From Gemmata palustris (GTDB taxonomy: Bacteria > Planctomycetota > Planctomycetia > Gemmatales > Gemmataceae): DNA of 64,000 nt. The translations under genes and the position numbers were made by a program. Within the stretch, counting starts at the first letter, position 1; each line of letters opens with the position of its first letter. The notes under the pieces were generated by a model. It did not search any database. It was not told the origin of the DNA and worked only from the letters and a program-made list of their open reading frames with translations. Of the stretch, positions 16,378 through 24,492 are shown piece after piece. The stretch lies in NCBI RefSeq assembly GCF_017939745.1, contig NZ_JAGKQQ010000001.1, forward strand, positions 6,649,299 through 6,713,298, read 5' to 3'.

Positions 16378-19359
16378 ATGCCAGTTTGTGCGAACTGTAA
16401 CGGGCCGATCACCGGAAGCGGGTACGCGGGGCGCCCGCAACCCGACGGCGGCGCGCGGGCGTACTGTTGTTTCGGCTGTTTGAGCCTCGGCGAACGGGCG
16501 TGTACGGACGCCGGGTGCTACGCGACTTCTGCCACGAGCGGTAGGTTCGACGGGCTGCGGCTCGGAATCGGTTTGCTCGTCGTCGGGCAGTCGATGATTT
16601 TCGGCCTCGCGCTGAACGTACACGACGACGTTCCGCCGGTGATTCGCGACTTCACGCAGTGGTTCATCTTCACAATCACCATGCTGGTCGTGGCCCTCCT
16701 CGGCGGCCCGCTCATCACCACAGCGGCGCGGGAATTGCGCCGCGGGCGCCTCACGATCGAGGCACTGTTCCTGCTCACGATGTTCGGCGCACTCGGTGCA
16801 TCGCTCCAGGCGCAAATCACCGGGCGCGGGAAGATCTATTTCGAGGTCGTGTCGGTCCTGCTCGTCGTGTACACGCTCGGCAAGATGATCGGCGCGCGGT
16901 CACGGGTCGCAGCGCTCGCGAGTTCGCGCGCGTGGGGCGAGCAACTCGCGACGTGCCGTTTGGTCGATGACGCCGGCGACACGCGCACCGCGCCCGTTGT
17001 GGACGTGTGCCCCGGGGACGTGGTGGAAGTCCACCCGGGCGAGCTGATCGCGGTGGACGGGATCGTTCACGAGGGCGCGGGCTTCGTGTCAGAAACCGTC
17101 GTGAGCGGCGAGCCGTTCGCGGTGGTTCGGCGCCCCGGGGACCGCGTGGTGGCCGGGTCCGCGTCCTTCGATGCGACCTTTCGCGTCACCGCGACCGCGA
17201 GCGGCACCGAGCGCGAAATCGACCGACTGCTTGCGGCTGTAGAGTCCGCACGCGACAAGCCGCTGTCGTTGCAGGGGCACGCGGACCGGCTCGGGCAGTG
17301 GTTTTTGCCATTGGTGGCACTCACGGCGCTCGGCACGTTCGTGTACTGGACGTTTTTCACGTCGGCCGGGTGGGAAGCGGGCCTGTTCAACGCGATGTCC
17401 GTGCTGCTGGTCGCGTGCCCGTGCGTGATTGGTTTGGCGACTCCGGTGGTGATCTGGTCCGCACTCAATCGGCTCGCGGAGCGCGGGGTGATCGTTCGCG
17501 GGGGCGACGCCATCGAGCGCCTCGCGACCGTGGACCGCGTGATGTTCGATAAGACCGGCACTCTAACGGAAGACCGCTTCGCACTCGTTGACATCGAAAC
17601 GACTGCGACTGGCCCCGCGCGCACGAAGCTCCTCGGTTGGCTGTCGCTCGCACAGGCGCAGAGTAATCACCCCGTCGCGAAACCGTTCGCCGATTTACCA
17701 CGGAATTTCGCACCGGGTGCGGAACCGCGTGTAGCGTCACTCGTGGCGGTTCCGGGGTGTGGGGTGATCGCGGAACTCGTCGAAGCGAACGGCGCGCGCC
17801 ACGAAATCAAGATCGGGACGGAGGAGTGGGTGCCAAAAGGAATTGCTAAATCCCCTCTCCCCTTGGGGGAGGGGTTGGGGAGGGGTTTAAGGCAGAACCT
17901 AACCCCCCAACCCCCTTCCCTAAAAAGGAAGGGGGAGCAGAGCCATCCACCGCATTTAACCTCTTCCAAGGAAGTGGGTAACAAAACCGTTTTCGTCGCA
18001 GTTGATGGCGAACTTGCTGCGACCGCGGTCGTCGCCGAGCGGTTGCGCGATTCCACGCCTCAAGCGCTCGAACAGTTCCAACAACTCGGCCTGCCGGTCG
18101 AAGTCCTGACGGGCGACGCAACCGGCCGCGCGGAGGCACTCGGGCTCCCTTCCGCGCGCGGCGGATTGCTCCCGGATGACAAACGCGCAGCCGTCGAAGC
18201 CGCGAAGAACGAAGGCGGGAAGCCGCTGTTTGTTGGTGACGGAATCAACGATGCTTCAGCGCTCGCCGTGGCGCACGTCGGCGTAGCCCTTTCGAGCGGA
18301 ACCGATCTCGCCGTTAGCGCGGCCCCAATCACGCTTTACCACGCGGACCTTCGTGTGCTCCCGTGGGCCGTCGAGGTCAGCCGCGACGCGGTCCGCGCCG
18401 TGCGCCTGAACCTGACCCGCGCGCTGGTCTACAACCTCGTCGGCATGACGCTCGCCGCGTGCGGTGTGCTTCACCCCGTCGTCGCGGCCGTGCTAATGGT
18501 GGTGTCGAGTCTCACGCTGATCTTCTCGTCCACGCGCGTGGGGTGCGGGCACTTGGCGCGACTTACCCCCCCTGAAGGGAAGGGGGAGGAGAGGCAACCT
18601 AACCCCCTAACCCCCTTCCCTAAGAAGGAAGGGGGAACAGAACCAAATGCGGCAGACACAAAGCAATCATCGGTCGTTTTAAGCCCCTCTCCGCTTAGGG
18701 GAGGGGTTGGGGAGGGGTTCTTTCTCCCGTTCGCCCACGCCGTCGCGTTCGCGTTGCAGGGGGGCGTCTTCTTGCTGCTCCTGTCGTCGTTGCGCGAGCG
18801 CGACGCGGCCGTGTTCACGCTCATCGCGTTCGCGCTAGCGGGAGGCTGGCTCGCGATCGCGTGGCGTCGGTTCAATGTTCCGCACTGGGTCGATATGTGC
18901 TTCGGAATGCTCACGTTCGGCAACCTGGGAATGCTGCTCGGCTGGTGGGCCGATAATGACTTCGCCGCACTCCACGACCACGGGTGCTGTGCGTGCGTGG
19001 AGGCGATGCGCGAGGGCGTGATGAAGCCGTGGATGTGGGTCGGGATGCTGGTGTTCGCGAACGTCGCGATGCGCTGGTTGGGGCGCGGACCTGTACCGAA
19101 CGCGGATCACGCGATCGCGATGTACACGGGCGGGAACATCGGCATGGTGGTCGGCATGGTCGCGGGCGGCTGGTGCGCGACGCAGTTTCAGACGGAGAAC
19201 ATGGTCACCGCGGTCGCGACTAGTTTCGTGGGAATGACGCTCGGAATGCTCGCGGGGATGCTAGCGGGCACGTGGGTGACGGAGAGCCTTTTAACGGGAG
19301 TTCGCGCGGTCGGGTTCTGGCCCAAATGGGCGAAACTCAAAGCTACGCGAACTTCTTGA
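16378..19359 (+). CDS. Heavy-metal P1B-type ATPase (CcoI/FixI-like) with in-frame repeats and C-terminal membrane extension
   Basis: A 993-residue cation-pumping ATPase of the inner membrane. The N-terminus carries CANCNGPI and YCCFGC, like the Cys-rich start of CcoI/FixI copper pumps for cytochrome oxidase assembly, but I see no HMA ferredoxin-like domain. Core motifs are intact: CPC at 347-349, the phosphorylated Asp391 in DKTGT, and GDGINDA from 620. Residues about 488-535, in the nucleotide-binding part, and about 729-782, after the last core helix, are translated palindromic repeats (17842-17985 and 18562-18722) and look inserted. Residues about 783-993 add several transmembrane helices with FGNLGMLLG and GGNIGMVVG repeats and a HDHGCCAC cluster. 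I use the ATG at 16378, which gives the Cys-rich N-terminus. The 3' end overlaps the convergent TSUP gene by 17 bp. Copper is the likely substrate from CPC and the N-terminus. Confidence 0.9.
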   Translation: MPVCANCNGPITGSGYAGRPQPDGGARAYCCFGCLSLGERACTDAGCYATSATSGRFDGLRLGIGLLVVGQSMIFGLALNVHDDVPPVIRDFTQWFIFTITMLVVALLGGPLITTAARELRRGRLTIEALFLLTMFGALGASLQAQITGRGKIYFEVVSVLLVVYTLGKMIGARSRVAALASSRAWGEQLATCRLVDDAGDTRTAPVVDVCPGDVVEVHPGELIAVDGIVHEGAGFVSETVVSGEPFAVVRRPGDRVVAGSASFDATFRVTATASGTEREIDRLLAAVESARDKPLSLQGHADRLGQWFLPLVALTALGTFVYWTFFTSAGWEAGLFNAMSVLLVACPCVIGLATPVVIWSALNRLAERGVIVRGGDAIERLATVDRVMFDKTGTLTEDRFALVDIETTATGPARTKLLGWLSLAQAQSNHPVAKPFADLPRNFAPGAEPRVASLVAVPGCGVIAELVEANGARHEIKIGTEEWVPKGIAKSPLPLGEGLGRGLRQNLTPQPPSLKRKGEQSHPPHLTSSKEVGNKTVFVAVDGELAATAVVAERLRDSTPQALEQFQQLGLPVEVLTGDATGRAEALGLPSARGGLLPDDKRAAVEAAKNEGGKPLFVGDGINDASALAVAHVGVALSSGTDLAVSAAPITLYHADLRVLPWAVEVSRDAVRAVRLNLTRALVYNLVGMTLAACGVLHPVVAAVLMVVSSLTLIFSSTRVGCGHLARLTPPEGKGEERQPNPLTPFPKKEGGTEPNAADTKQSSVVLSPSPLRGGVGEGFFLPFAHAVAFALQGGVFLLLLSSLRERDAAVFTLIAFALAGGWLAIAWRRFNVPHWVDMCFGMLTFGNLGMLLGWWADNDFAALHDHGCCACVEAMREGVMKPWMWVGMLVFANVAMRWLGRGPVPNADHAIAMYTGGNIGMVVGMVAGGWCATQFQTENMVTAVATSFVGMTLGMLAGMLAGTWVTESLLTGVRAVGFWPKWAKLKATRTS
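17852..17940 (+). repeat. Palindromic element inside the P-type ATPase gene (copy 1)
   Basis: Two units lie in tandem. Unit A (17852-17887) pairs a CCCCTCTCCCC arm with GGGGGAGGGG and ends in a second TTGGGGAGGGG. Unit B (17897-17940) pairs CCCCCTTCC with GGAAGGGGG over a 7-bp loop. The ATPase frame continues through both, giving Pro/Gly-rich text such as SPLPLGEGLGRG. Both units recur at 18598-18719 with about three mismatches each. Confidence 0.9.
18565..18719 (+). repeat. Palindromic element inside the P-type ATPase gene (copy 2, rearranged)
   Basis: A partial B-like unit (18565-18590) is followed by unit B (18598-18641), a unique 41-bp spacer and unit A (18683-18719). The order is therefore reversed relative to copy 1, while each unit keeps its orientation. 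Unit B matches copy 1 at 41 of 44 positions, but it is read in another frame (NPLTPFPKKEGG instead of LTPQPPSLKRKG). Neither frame contains a stop codon. Confidence 0.9.
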
Positions 19360-20134
19360 CGAAGTAGTACGCGGACAGCCCGAAGCCGATCACGATGACG
19401 GAGTAGCGGACGTAGCGCGCGGGCAACCGGCGCGCGACCCGTGCCCCTATGTAGCCACCGAGGATCGCGGCGACGGCCATCACGCCCGCGCACTCCCAAT
19501 TCACCAGCCCGTCGCGAACAAACACCACTACGCTCGCGGCGTTGATCGAGGCCGCCAGGAACGTTTTCACCGCGTTCATGCGGTGGATGTCGCCCACCCC
19601 CATGAACCCGAGCGCGCTCAGCATCAGAATGCCGATCCCCGCACCGAAGTACCCGCCGTACACCGCGACGAGAAACTGAAAGCTGATTACAAGAGTCTGC
19701 GTCACCCCGTTCGGCTCGTGGTGCTCGGGTTGTGCGCCTTCGACGGCCGCTCGTTTTTTTACCCACTTCGAGAGCGGGGCCTGCACCACGAACAGCACCG
19801 CAGCGGTGAGAATGAGCCACGGCACCAGCGTCGCGAACGTGTCCTGGTTCTTGCCGACGAGCCACGCACCGAGGAACCCGCCAACGATACTCGGCCCGAT
19901 CATGCGTGCCACGAACCGTCGGCACTCCCACAACTCCTTGCGGTACCCGAGCGCCCCTGCGAACGACCCGGGTAATAACGCAACGGTACTCGTGGCATTC
20001 GCCATCGCGGGCGTGAGGAGCGCGGTGAGCGCGGGGAACGTGAGGAGTGTGCCGCCGCCCGCGACGGAGTTCATCACCCCCGCGAAGAACGCGGACACGC
20101 ACAAAAACGCATACGTCCAGAAGTCGGCTGGCAT
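19343..20134 (-). CDS. TSUP (TauE/SafE) family membrane transporter
   Basis: A 263-residue protein with about eight hydrophobic helices. The family signature is at the N-terminus: FFAGVMNSVAGGGTLLTFPAL, with a matching second-half repeat GYFGAGIGILMLSALG around residues 155-175. TSUP proteins move organic anions such as sulfoacetate, sulfite or related small acids. It lies 60 bp downstream of phnX on the same strand, with a short hairpin between them. Transport of a phosphonate or related C2 acid is therefore a reasonable guess, not shown. Its 3' end overlaps the convergent ATPase gene by 17 bp. Confidence 0.88.
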   Translation of the reverse strand: MPADFWTYAFLCVSAFFAGVMNSVAGGGTLLTFPALTALLTPAMANATSTVALLPGSFAGALGYRKELWECRRFVARMIGPSIVGGFLGAWLVGKNQDTFATLVPWLILTAAVLFVVQAPLSKWVKKRAAVEGAQPEHHEPNGVTQTLVISFQFLVAVYGGYFGAGIGILMLSALGFMGVGDIHRMNAVKTFLAASINAASVVVFVRDGLVNWECAGVMAVAAILGGYIGARVARRLPARYVRYSVIVIGFGLSAYYFVKKFA

Positions 20135-20152
20135 TCAGAGATGATAGAAACT

Positions 20153-20186
20153 GGCCCGCGCAATCGGTGCTGCATTCGCGCGGGCC
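20153..20186. terminator. Hairpin between phnX and the TSUP gene
   Basis: Perfect 9-bp arms (GGCCCGCGC at 20153-20161, GCGCGGGCC at 20178-20186) around a 16-bp loop, located just past the phnX stop and before the transporter start. There is no T-run. It may attenuate read-through or mark the phnX mRNA end. Confidence 0.45.
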
Positions 20187-20194
20187 GTCTACGT

Positions 20195-21004
20195 CTACGG
20201 GCGCTCGCCGCGGGAAAGACGGGTGTTGATGGCACCGATCAGGGCCGGTAGGTCGGCGATCGCGTGAATCACAGCGTGCGCGCCGGCCTTTTGGTAGCGT
20301 GCAATGATGTCCCTTCGGCGCGCCTCCAGTTCCGCGGCGGTTAGTGCCTTCAGTTCCGCTTCACTCAGCCCCATTTCGTTGCTCGAATCGATCACCCCAA
20401 CGCTCCAGCACCCGGCGTTTCGGCCGTCTTCGATGTCGATTACTGTGTCGCCGACCTTGACCACCGCAGCGGGCGGGTACACGTTCAGCGATTCCATGCA
20501 GCGGAAGATCATCCACGGCGCCGGGCGCCCGGCCGGTACGTCATCGGCACAGATGTTGAAGTCCGGCTCGAACCCCTGGTGCTTCGCGGCCGCGAGCACG
20601 ACCGCGGCGGCTTCGTGAAAGTACCCCGTACTCGCAGCGACCTTGAGCCCTTTCGCGCGAAGTTCGCTCGCCACCGCGGGTACGTCCGCGATCAACGCGC
20701 GATATTTCTCGGCGGCCGCAACCTGGAGTGGCGTTACGGAGCGGTAGAGCTCCTCCACGTCCGATTCGGCCCAGTCGCGCCCCACCGCCGCGCGCCACTT
20801 GTCACCCACGATCTCGGTGCGCAGCATCGCGCGAATGTGGTCCTTCTTGTGCAACCCCATCGGCCCGCGGGCCTCGGCGAGTGTGACGTTCACGCCCTTC
20901 GCCGCGAACGATTCGACGAACGCGCCCGTGGGGGCCAGGCACCCGTAATCGATGGTGGTCCCGGCCCAGTCGAGTACGACGAGTTTGATTTCAATCGGTG
21001 GCAC
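20195..21004 (-). CDS. phnX: Phosphonoacetaldehyde hydrolase (phosphonatase)
   Basis: A 269-residue HAD-superfamily enzyme that hydrolyses phosphonoacetaldehyde to acetaldehyde and phosphate, the second step of 2-aminoethylphosphonate breakdown. The nucleophile Asp12 sits in LDWAGTT. Lys53 in GLHKKDH matches the Schiff-base lysine of characterised PhnX proteins, and GRPAPWM near residue 166 is typical of the family. The length is normal. The start overlaps the 3' end of the PhnZ-like gene by 14 bp, indicating one transcript. No phnW transaminase, which normally supplies the substrate, is present in the window. Confidence 0.93.
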   Translation of the reverse strand: MPPIEIKLVVLDWAGTTIDYGCLAPTGAFVESFAAKGVNVTLAEARGPMGLHKKDHIRAMLRTEIVGDKWRAAVGRDWAESDVEELYRSVTPLQVAAAEKYRALIADVPAVASELRAKGLKVAASTGYFHEAAAVVLAAAKHQGFEPDFNICADDVPAGRPAPWMIFRCMESLNVYPPAAVVKVGDTVIDIEDGRNAGCWSVGVIDSSNEMGLSEAELKALTAAELEARRRDIIARYQKAGAHAVIHAIADLPALIGAINTRLSRGERP

Positions 21005-21554
21005 GGAGCGTGGCCTCCAGGTAGGTGCGGAAGTGCGAGTACGGGGGCGTCACGAACCCCACGATCTTCGCGCGGTCGTCGTACTCGCGGACCTTCGCGG
21101 CGGCGGTGAAGTACGGGTGCGCCTCGAACGCGCCGATTTCTTCGGCGGTCATCGGCCCGCCTTGGAGCTCCAAACTGCGGACGGACGCGGGCGAGAGGAG
21201 CCCCGGGTAGTCCGGGTGCTTGCCGCTCGCGAGGTAGCGCTTCGCGGGGACGTGCAAGCGGATCGGCTCCGTCACCGCCGGGCCGAAGGCGTGCGCCAGG
21301 AACCGCGCCCCGAGATCCTCGTGCCGGTCGTTGACGCCCTGATCCAAATAGTCCTCGCCGTAGCCGTGCAAGAAGTGGCCGATGTCGTGGAGGAGGGCCG
21401 CGGCGATCCACTCGGGTGGGCGCCCGTCCTGTTCCGCGAAGTGGGCCGCTTGCAGCGCGTGTTCGAGCTGCGTGACCGCTTCGCCGTGGTACTCGGCGCC
21501 GCCGCGCTCGGCGAACAAGCGGTCGATACGGGTCATTACGTCCGCGGGCGTCAT
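20991..21554 (-). CDS. PhnZ-like HD-domain protein of phosphonate degradation
   Basis: A 187-residue HD-domain protein matching the phosphonate-associated HDIG group that includes the diiron oxygenase PhnZ, which cleaves 2-amino-1-hydroxyethylphosphonate to glycine and phosphate. The metal-site pattern is clear: Tyr22 and Glu25 in EYHGE, His32, His56-Asp57 and His60 in LLHDIGHF, and His78 in NDRHED. The spacing matches the PhnZ Tyr24/Glu27/His34/His58-Asp59/His62/His80 set offset by two. The start is the ATG at 21554; the upstream extension of the frame lacks family resemblance. It overlaps phnX by 14 bp. PhnZ normally needs PhnY to make its substrate, and no phnY is seen here. Confidence 0.85.
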   Translation of the reverse strand: MTPADVMTRIDRLFAERGGAEYHGEAVTQLEHALQAAHFAEQDGRPPEWIAAALLHDIGHFLHGYGEDYLDQGVNDRHEDLGARFLAHAFGPAVTEPIRLHVPAKRYLASGKHPDYPGLLSPASVRSLELQGGPMTAEEIGAFEAHPYFTAAAKVREYDDRAKIVGFVTPPYSHFRTYLEATLRATD

Positions 21555-21704
21555 CGGTGTCGCCTCGTCTGGGTGAGCGTCGGGTTCGCGCCGAGTCTTC
21601 TTACGAACTGGAGCGTACACCCTTGCTCTCGTGTGGTGGTTCCCGATAGTATCGGAAAGTTGGAACCTGTCGTCCGATATCATCGTCCGCGCTGGTGCCT
21701 CCCA

Positions 21705-23198
21705 ATGGCCGTTGAACTCCGCTGCCCGGATTGCCGGGCTAAACTCCGTCTGCCAGAGGCGCCCGACGCCGGCACCGAGGTCGAGTGCCCCAAGTGTGCC
21801 ACCGTGTTCGCTGCGCCGGAACCGGAGGATACGGGCGAAGAAGAAGTTATCAAGAAAAAGAAGAAACCCGCGCGCGACGACGAGGGCGATGACAGCGACC
21901 GGGGCGAAAAGAAGGAAAAAAAGAAGACGAAAACGAAGACCAAAATCGACCCGAACGTCCCGCGGAAGCGCAAGGCCAAGAAGCGCGAGACCAGCAAGGC
22001 CCTGCTCTTCGGGGTGGTTGGTCTCGGCCTCCTACTCCTGGGTGGTGTCGGCGGGATGTTGGTTTGGTTCGTGGCGCGCACGCCCAAATCCGTCGAGATG
22101 ATGTACTACCTGCCGGAAGACTGCGACACGGCGGAGGGACTGAACCTGGGGCACGCCCAAAAGTACCCAGAACTCTACAAGAGCATCTCGGGCACGTTCC
22201 AGAACACCGAGTTCAAGGCCGCAATCGACGCCTTCGCACGGGTATTAGGCACGAGTGACGGGGACGCGCTCGTGGAGTACGTCGTGTTCGGTTCCTCCAA
22301 TAAGAGCGGCAGTGCTACGGTCGTCCGCACCAGGATGGACATCGACGGTACCGCGCTCGGGAAACTGCCCGGCGCTCAACAGAAGACCCTCGGTAGTGGC
22401 ACTTACTACCTCGTCGACGGTTTCAAGGGGGGGGCCAAGGTGCGCGTCTTTTCCCCGACCAGTCGGTTGATCGCGTACTGTTCGACAGATGTGCCAGAAG
22501 GGGTGTTTCAGAAGATGCTCGGCGGTCACGCCGACAGCAAAGAGAAAACGGTCGGGGTGCGGGCCGGTGAATTGGGTAAGCGGGTCACGAAAGGGACGTT
22601 CTGGAGTATGACGCTTTATCAGGGCGAGAACAAACCGCCGGCCGCGAGTGCGGGCGGTGCTCAGGGCGGAAACAACGACGATGGTAACGCCCAATTCGCC
22701 CGCTTGGTGGCCGATACGCTGGCCGGTTCAAAGGGTTGGGGGTGGAAAGCTAGTATTGGGAGTCGCGAAATCCGGTTCGAGATCACGGTGTGGTACAACG
22801 AAGGGGACAAGGCTTCAAATACGTCGAAAAAATTCAAAGAAAGCGATCTCGGCAAGGGCGATGAGGGCACCCCGCCGAAGTGGTGGAAAGAAAAGATCGA
22901 TAGTTTGGGCAAGAAGATCGGGGCGCAGATGCTCTCGAACGTCGGGTGCGGTTCGTCGGGCGACCTCTTCTTCGCCAAGTCCGCTGTCGACACTGTCGAC
23001 CTGAAGGACGCGGTCAGTAGCGTGGCGGGCAAAGTCACGGGGAAATCGGGTGGAATGGGCGGACCTCCCGGCGGACCCGGTGGCCCTCCTGGTGGTCCGG
23101 GCGGTCCTCCCGGTGGCCCCCCGGTTGGGCCTCCCGGCGGACCGGGGGCCCCGGGGCGCCCGCCCAAGACGAGGCGACGCGCGTGGGTACGCCGGTGA
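21705..23198 (+). CDS. Zinc-ribbon single-pass membrane protein with Gly/Pro-rich tail
   Basis: A 497-residue protein. The first 50 residues hold an MJ0042-type zinc ribbon (CPDCRAKLRLP, then CPKCATVF). Next come an acidic and Lys-rich stretch and one transmembrane helix (about 102-125, LLFGVVGLGLLLLGGVGG). A globular domain of unknown function follows (about 130-445) with SVEMMYYLPED near its start. The last 50 residues are GGP/GPP repeats ending in a basic PPKTRRR. Planctomycetes encode many such ribbon-plus-helix proteins; a role in sensing or envelope organisation is speculation. Its end overlaps the GTG start of queC by 16 bp, so the two may be co-translated. Confidence 0.82.
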   Translation: MAVELRCPDCRAKLRLPEAPDAGTEVECPKCATVFAAPEPEDTGEEEVIKKKKKPARDDEGDDSDRGEKKEKKKTKTKTKIDPNVPRKRKAKKRETSKALLFGVVGLGLLLLGGVGGMLVWFVARTPKSVEMMYYLPEDCDTAEGLNLGHAQKYPELYKSISGTFQNTEFKAAIDAFARVLGTSDGDALVEYVVFGSSNKSGSATVVRTRMDIDGTALGKLPGAQQKTLGSGTYYLVDGFKGGAKVRVFSPTSRLIAYCSTDVPEGVFQKMLGGHADSKEKTVGVRAGELGKRVTKGTFWSMTLYQGENKPPAASAGGAQGGNNDDGNAQFARLVADTLAGSKGWGWKASIGSREIRFEITVWYNEGDKASNTSKKFKESDLGKGDEGTPPKWWKEKIDSLGKKIGAQMLSNVGCGSSGDLFFAKSAVDTVDLKDAVSSVAGKVTGKSGGMGGPPGGPGGPPGGPGGPPGGPPVGPPGGPGAPGRPPKTRRRAWVRR

Positions 23199-23902
23199 CG
23201 GTGGTGCCCGATCAACACTCCGCGGGTGTGCCGTGGCCGCCGAGCAACCCGCGCGGGGCGCTCGCCGTTCTCGTGAGCGGCGGGTCCGACAGCGCGATCC
23301 TGCTGGCCGAAGCCGTTCGTGCGTACCCAGCGGTGTTCCCGCTCTACGTTCGCACCGGGTTGCACTGGGAAGAAGTTGAGAGAGCGCACCTCGATCGCTT
23401 CCTGGAAGCCATTCGCGCACCGACACTTCGCCCGCTCCGCGCCCTGGATGAACCGATTCGCGATGTGTACGGCGCCCACTGGAGCGTGTCGGGCGCGGGC
23501 ACGCCCGGCGCCGATTCGCCGGACGAAGCCGTGTTCCTCCCCGGGCGCAACGTGCTCCTACTCGCCAAGCCGCTCCTCTGGTGCCACCTGAACGGCGTAC
23601 CGGAGATCGCCACCGCACCGCTCGGTGCGAACCCGTTCCCCGACGCGACCCCTCGGTTCTACGATGACTTCGCGGCGATCGTGAGTTCGGCCGTGAACGG
23701 GAGCGTCCGCGTGCTCCGCCCGTACTCCGCGTTACACAAAGTCGATGTGCTGCGCCGCGGGCGCGGGCTGCCACTAGAACACACGTTCTCGTGCCTCCGG
23801 CCCGTTGGCGAGTTGCACTGCGGGGCGTGCAACAAGTGCGCGGAACGCAAGCACGGGTTCCGCGACGCCGAGATGCCCGACCCCACGCGATACGCGAGCT
23901 GA
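23183..23902 (+). CDS. queC: 7-cyano-7-deazaguanine synthase
   Basis: A 239-residue ATP-dependent enzyme that converts 7-carboxy-7-deazaguanine to preQ0 in queuosine biosynthesis. The PP-loop LVSGGSDS lies at 30-37, and the C-terminal zinc site is present as a Cys before LRPVGELHCGACNKCAERK. The GTG at 23183 overlaps the preceding gene by 16 bp; an internal GTG would also keep the PP-loop. queD follows after 46 bp. The middle of the protein is somewhat divergent from Escherichia-type QueC, but the motifs are complete. Confidence 0.93.
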   Translation: MGTPVTVVPDQHSAGVPWPPSNPRGALAVLVSGGSDSAILLAEAVRAYPAVFPLYVRTGLHWEEVERAHLDRFLEAIRAPTLRPLRALDEPIRDVYGAHWSVSGAGTPGADSPDEAVFLPGRNVLLLAKPLLWCHLNGVPEIATAPLGANPFPDATPRFYDDFAAIVSSAVNGSVRVLRPYSALHKVDVLRRGRGLPLEHTFSCLRPVGELHCGACNKCAERKHGFRDAEMPDPTRYAS

Positions 23903-23948
23903 AGCCCCGCGGTTCCGCTCTTACGAGCCGGGCGCCAGGAGACGATGG

Positions 23949-24425
23949 ATGTTCAGGGTGACCAAAGAGATCCACTTCTGTTACGGGCACCGGCTGCTGA
24001 ACTACGCCGGCAAGTGCCGGAACCTGCACGGGCACAACGGTAAGGCCGTCGTCACGGTGGAAACCGAGGCGCTCGATGCGCTCGGCATGGTGGTGGACTT
24101 CTCCGAGATCAAGCGCGTCATCGGGAAGTGGATCGACGACACCCTCGACCACCGGATGCTCCTGCACCGGGACGATCCGATCATCGCGGAACTGCTCCGG
24201 CAGGGCGAGCCGTTCGTGGAGTTGGACGCGAACCCGACCGCGGAGACCATCGCGCGCCTCATCTTCGACCGCGCCGTCGAGCACGGGCTGCCCGTCACGG
24301 AAGTGACACTGTGGGAGACCGAGAACTCGTTCGCGACGTACCGGCCCACGCCCGGTGTGCCCACCAAACCGGTTACGATGCGCGAAGTGGCCGGGAACCC
24401 GGTGCCGGTCCCCACGCGCGCGTAG
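23949..24425 (+). CDS. queD: 6-carboxytetrahydropterin synthase
   Basis: A 158-residue tunnelling-fold enzyme acting two steps before QueC in preQ0 formation. Zinc ligands His14, His27 and His29 and the catalytic Cys23 are visible in CYGHRLLNYAGKCRNLHGHN; Asp and Glu residues of the fold follow (VVDFSEIK, LWETENSF). The ATG at 23949 has an AGGAG ribosome-binding site 8 bp upstream. The C-terminal tail past residue 130 is longer than in minimal homologs. queE is not in the window. Confidence 0.93.
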   Translation: MFRVTKEIHFCYGHRLLNYAGKCRNLHGHNGKAVVTVETEALDALGMVVDFSEIKRVIGKWIDDTLDHRMLLHRDDPIIAELLRQGEPFVELDANPTAETIARLIFDRAVEHGLPVTEVTLWETENSFATYRPTPGVPTKPVTMREVAGNPVPVPTRA

Positions 24426-24492
24426 GCCGGACGCGAACCCGTCGCCGCTATATCCTGTCTCAACGATCACAGTGACGCTGGGAGCGGTAGAT

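Noticed and set aside
17842-17985. Frameshift or assembly error in the P-type ATPase gene
   Set aside because: The frame is continuous on both sides with conserved motifs, and the segment is a defined repeat found again 700 bp later, so an insertion is the simpler explanation.
19343-20134. Assigning the TSUP protein as a proven phosphonate transporter
   Set aside because: Only gene order supports it, and a hairpin separates it from phnX; family members have varied substrates.
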